Positions 61,198-64,000 of a stretch of DNA of 64,000 bases are shown one piece after another (position 1 is the stretch's first letter; the number at the start of each line of letters is the position of its first letter). This DNA is from Nostoc linckia FACHB-104. GTDB taxonomy: Bacteria; Cyanobacteriota; Cyanobacteriia; Cyanobacteriales; Nostocaceae. The stretch covers positions 1 to 64,000 of the forward strand of contig NZ_JACJQJ010000012.1 of the NCBI RefSeq assembly GCF_014696615.1, given 5' to 3'. The notes beneath the pieces are model-generated. The model was not told the origin of the DNA, ran no database searches, and saw only the letters and a list, made by a program, of their open reading frames with translations. The translations under genes and the position numbers were made by a program.

Positions 61198-61400
61198 ATT
61201 GCCAATGTATCGGTTGACATTGCCAATGTATCGGTTGACATTGCTAATGTATCGGTTGACATTGCTAATGTATCGGTTGACATTGCTAATGTATCGGTTG
61301 ACATTGCCAATGTATTGGTTGACATTGCCAATGTATCGGTTGACATTGTTAATGTATCGGTTGACATTGCCAATGTATTGGTTGACATTGTTAATGTCAG
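61198..61400. repeat. Tandem array of a 21-bp unit (9.6 copies)
   Basis: Nine full and one partial copies of ATTGCCAATGTATCGGTTGAC occur in the cheA-cheW spacer. Variants differ at GCC/GCT/GTT and TCGG/TTGG. As 21 is a multiple of three, frames stay open on both strands. One minus-strand frame (61460-61167) even overlaps the cheA stop by ATGA, but the sequence before the array is a common spacer repeat, so I do not call a gene. Confidence 0.9.
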
Positions 61401-61456
61401 TAAGTCGGTGGAAATCAACCAAAAGTCAGTTATTCTTTGCGCCTCTGCGTGAGAAA

Positions 61457-63589
61457 TCATCGAGAATTTGCTAGTTGCAACAAATAAGGATTTGTCTTCC
61501 GAATTATCGCTTCCATATCCAGAATTTCTGTGATTTTACCTTGAATCACAGTGGAGAAGAGAATGCCTTCTCTACTAGGTATACCTTTGATTGTCAGTGG
61601 TTCTTCGACAATATCGAGAATGTGATCAACCACTAGCGCCACGCTGACTGTTGGGTAGGGAGAGACAATGATAATTGCTAATGTCTCTGTTTCCATTGCT
61701 AGATCATCAAAGTTGCGATCGCCAATTCCAAAGATGCTGTGCAAATCAATTAGCGGCAAAATTTGATTGTCATACTGCATAACAGGCTGATTAGCGACTG
61801 ATTCCACCGCAGTTGGGGGAATCTCCGCCAGTCGAGATGCGATCGCTAGGGGAATACCCATGCGTGCGCTTTGGGGGCCTGTAAAGAGTAAGATAGTTTG
61901 GCGATCGTCTGGAATATTTAAATCTGTAGCATTCGCCAACTGCTGGTATGTGCTGCTAACACCAGCTTGCTTGGCTAAACCGACGACATCAACAATTAAT
62001 CCGACTTTCCCATCTCCTAAAATTGTGGCTCCTGCAAATAAAGAGACATTCTTTAATTGCTTTCCTAAAGGTTTGACAACAATCTCTTGAATATCTTCAA
62101 TGCTATCTACTACCAAACCAAAGCGATAGTTTTCAGCTTGAATAATGGCTATACTCAGCAGTTCGCTGTTAGTAGAACTAACTTGTAATATTTGATGGAG
62201 GTAAATTAAAGGTATAAGTTCACCCCGCAAGCGATACACAGGAACATCATAAAATATTTCAATATTCTTTAATCCTTGCTCCATTTCTAGGCGCACTAGT
62301 TCTTGGAGATTCCCTTGAGGAATAGCATAAAAATCACCGCCACTGCTGATAATTAATGCGGAAATAATCGCTAATGTCAGGGGAATTTTCAGTTTAAATG
62401 TTGTTCCCTGTCCTAACTGGCTATCAATTTCGATACTACCGTTAATTTTTTCGATATTGTCCTTGACGATATCCATTCCTACCCCTCTTCCTGAGAGGTT
62501 GGTGATTTGTTCGGCGGTAGAAAAGCCGCGTAAAAAAATTAAGTTCATCGCTTCTGAGTCACTCATCGCCGCTGCTTGAGTGGCGCTGACTAATCCCAGT
62601 TGTTGCGATCGCGCTTTGAGTCGTTCGAGGTTGAGTCCTCTACCATCATCGCCAATTTCTAGATTGACTTTACCGCTTTCGTAAGCAGCTTTGAGAAATA
62701 ACCTACCAACAGCAGGCTTACCCTTAGCTGTGCGTTCGGCGGGAAACTCAATCCCATGATCTACACAGTTGCGGATTAAATGAGTTAAGGGATCTTTGAT
62801 GGCTTCAATAATACTTTTATCTAGTTCCGTATCTATCCCCACCATTTCCACTGCAACTTGTTTACCAGAAGCGATCGCTAAATCGCGAACTACCCGGGGG
62901 AATTTTTGCCAGATACTATTAATTGGTTGTAGGCGCGTTTTCATTACCTGTTCTTGCAACTCGCCTGTAATTCCGTTTAAGCGTTGGCAAGCTGCAATCA
63001 AGTTGCTATCTTTGAGCTTGGTAGATAGTCTCATGACTTGGTTACGCGCTAACACCAGTTCACCTACCAAATTCATTACCTGATCTAACAACCCCACATT
63101 AACGCGAATATGAGATTCTGAGCTTGTCAGGCTTAAATCTTCTAAATCGCTATCCAGTAATTCAATAGTTGGCGGTGCTGGGGAAGTTGCTGCTGGCTGA
63201 GTCTGTTGTAATGCGGCGATTTTCTCAATCAGTTCTGCATAATCGCGATCGCCTTCTTTTCTTGTAGCTGCAATTACAGACAACATTTGTCTGATACTGT
63301 CAATTGTTTGGAGTAACGTACTAACGATTTCAGGGGTGATGGCTAAGGTGCTTTCGCGCAAACTTGACAACAAACTTTCCGCCGCGTGAGCCAACGCTTC
63401 TAACTTGGGAAACGGTAAAAATCCACAATTGCCTTTCAGGGTATGCAGCGAGCGATAAATCCTCGCTAACTCTTCACCATTTCCAGACTCTTTCTCCAGC
63501 TCAATAATGTCACGTTCAATTTGATCGAGATTCTCGTAGCTTTCAACGAGAAATGCTTCTATGTCGTCATCTATTTCTGTTAACTCCAT
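61457..63589 (-). CDS. cheA: Chemotaxis histidine kinase CheA
   Basis: From ATG 63589 the kinase has 710 residues. It has an HPt domain (phospho-His in LHTLKGNCGFL, near residue 50) and no obvious P2 domain. A dimerisation helix region follows (VGLLDQVMNLVGELVLARNQ), then the ATPase domain (LTHLIRNCVDHGIE, EIGDDGRGLN, GRGVGMDIV) and two CheW-like domains in the last third. There is no fused receiver, unlike many cyanobacterial CheA proteins. It is the first gene of the cheA-cheW-mcp-cheB-cheR operon. No cheY lies in the cluster. An ATG 48 bases upstream is less likely. Confidence 0.94.
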   Translation of the reverse strand: MELTEIDDDIEAFLVESYENLDQIERDIIELEKESGNGEELARIYRSLHTLKGNCGFLPFPKLEALAHAAESLLSSLRESTLAITPEIVSTLLQTIDSIRQMLSVIAATRKEGDRDYAELIEKIAALQQTQPAATSPAPPTIELLDSDLEDLSLTSSESHIRVNVGLLDQVMNLVGELVLARNQVMRLSTKLKDSNLIAACQRLNGITGELQEQVMKTRLQPINSIWQKFPRVVRDLAIASGKQVAVEMVGIDTELDKSIIEAIKDPLTHLIRNCVDHGIEFPAERTAKGKPAVGRLFLKAAYESGKVNLEIGDDGRGLNLERLKARSQQLGLVSATQAAAMSDSEAMNLIFLRGFSTAEQITNLSGRGVGMDIVKDNIEKINGSIEIDSQLGQGTTFKLKIPLTLAIISALIISSGGDFYAIPQGNLQELVRLEMEQGLKNIEIFYDVPVYRLRGELIPLIYLHQILQVSSTNSELLSIAIIQAENYRFGLVVDSIEDIQEIVVKPLGKQLKNVSLFAGATILGDGKVGLIVDVVGLAKQAGVSSTYQQLANATDLNIPDDRQTILLFTGPQSARMGIPLAIASRLAEIPPTAVESVANQPVMQYDNQILPLIDLHSIFGIGDRNFDDLAMETETLAIIIVSPYPTVSVALVVDHILDIVEEPLTIKGIPSREGILFSTVIQGKITEILDMEAIIRKTNPYLLQLANSR

Positions 63590-64000
63590 TGTGTTAATAA
63601 ATTGCAAATTTGCTATTTTAATACTAATAACCTGCAAAAATCAATATATATATCTCTCTCATGAGAGATGTATAGTGTCATAAATGCTGAAAACATAATG
63701 CTACACTTAAAAACGAAAGTAAAGAAATGCAATACCCGCCTTTGCTATGCAAATCCCAATCTTCAAAAAGGTCAGTGTCAAACTAGACAATATTGAAAGT
63801 ATTAACGCTGCAATCGTCAATTTTTATAATTTTATCAAACTTGGGGCTACTTAAATTATATCAATAAAGTGTGTTTGACCATAGCATTTTCATGGCATAA
63901 ATGTGGAATCAATTTTGTAAACAACTAAATATGCCATCAAAGAATTTTATCTGGAGTGCAAAAAGCTAAAATGAAAATCAATTAACTGTGCAAACAATAG
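63590..64000. other. Intergenic upstream of cheA
   Basis: AT-rich sequence to the end of the window. No gene is seen; it probably carries the che operon promoter. No clear operator is recognisable. Confidence 0.5.

Noticed and set aside
61162-61474. Three open frames with 7-residue repeats on both strands
   Set aside because: A 21-bp unit keeps any frame open automatically, and the unique sequence beside it is a common spacer repeat. I annotate the array only.

Overview
The window is chromosomal DNA of a filamentous, probably heterocyst-forming cyanobacterium (Nostocales: Nostoc, Calothrix or Tolypothrix type). This rests on several signs. HIP1 octamers (GCGATCGC) are frequent. Heptanucleotide short tandem repeats and small palindromic or MITE-like repeats fill many spacers. 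Genes include a CyanoP/PsbP protein, a GUN4 domain, a CAAD-tagged valyl-tRNA synthetase, an ABA4-like protein and typical cyanobacterial porin and pentapeptide-repeat families. The DNA is AT-rich, except for about 40 very GC-rich bases at the left edge that look foreign or artefactual. No species is assigned.

Layout. 0-5.5 kb: a CHAT-domain protease-like protein carrying the tail of a Roco COR domain, a small secreted protein, a probable small RNA or attenuator on the minus strand, an acetamidase/formamidase, a half-length TauE/SafE carrier and a BMP-type substrate-binding lipoprotein. 5.5-16.3 kb: a membrane pentapeptide protein, a LURP-one-like protein, two secreted proteins, a methyltransferase, an ABA4-like membrane protein, small conserved proteins, a translationally coupled GAF sensor and receiver pair, moaC and a tRNA-Arg. 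16.3-20.5 kb: an MFS carrier, then a cell-envelope cluster (family 2 glycosyltransferase, NlpC/P60 peptidase, divergent class A beta-lactamase-like hydrolase). 20.5-35.6 kb: mostly housekeeping or stand-alone genes (UDG-like protein, PrmA-like methyltransferase, alpha/beta-hydrolase-like protein, era, a NarL-type regulator, CyanoP, maf, LD-carboxypeptidase, a peptidoglycan-binding/HEAT membrane protein, a hybrid-free histidine kinase).

35.8-41.9 kb is the most mobile-looking part. An McrB/McrC-type restriction pair sits between two nearly identical 162-bp direct copies of the 3' end of a BadF/NagK-type sugar kinase gene, so it looks like a cassette inserted at that 3' end. Upstream of the kinase lie an AmpG-like transporter (a plausible peptidoglycan-recycling pairing) and a GxxExxY gene broken by an in-frame TGA. 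42.0-56.2 kb: valS with a membrane CAAD domain, an SLH/OprB porin, an acireductone dioxygenase, a RlaP/YcgL-type nucleotidyltransferase, two paralogous membrane pentapeptide proteins, and a caspase-like domain fused to GUN4 whose expected catalytic cysteine is an asparagine. 56.5-63.6 kb: a minus-strand chemosensory operon cheA-cheW-mcp-cheB-cheR with no cheY, whose spacers hold two different tandem arrays (21-bp and 14-bp units).

Repeats form a second layer. At least six dispersed families recur within these 64 kb, including a clear nested insertion of one small palindrome inside another element. No CRISPR array, rRNA, integrase or transposase was seen. The best candidates for closer study are the kinase-flanked McrBC cassette, the pseudo-caspase/GUN4 fusion, the minus-strand small RNA near 2.0 kb and the truncated COR/CHAT gene.
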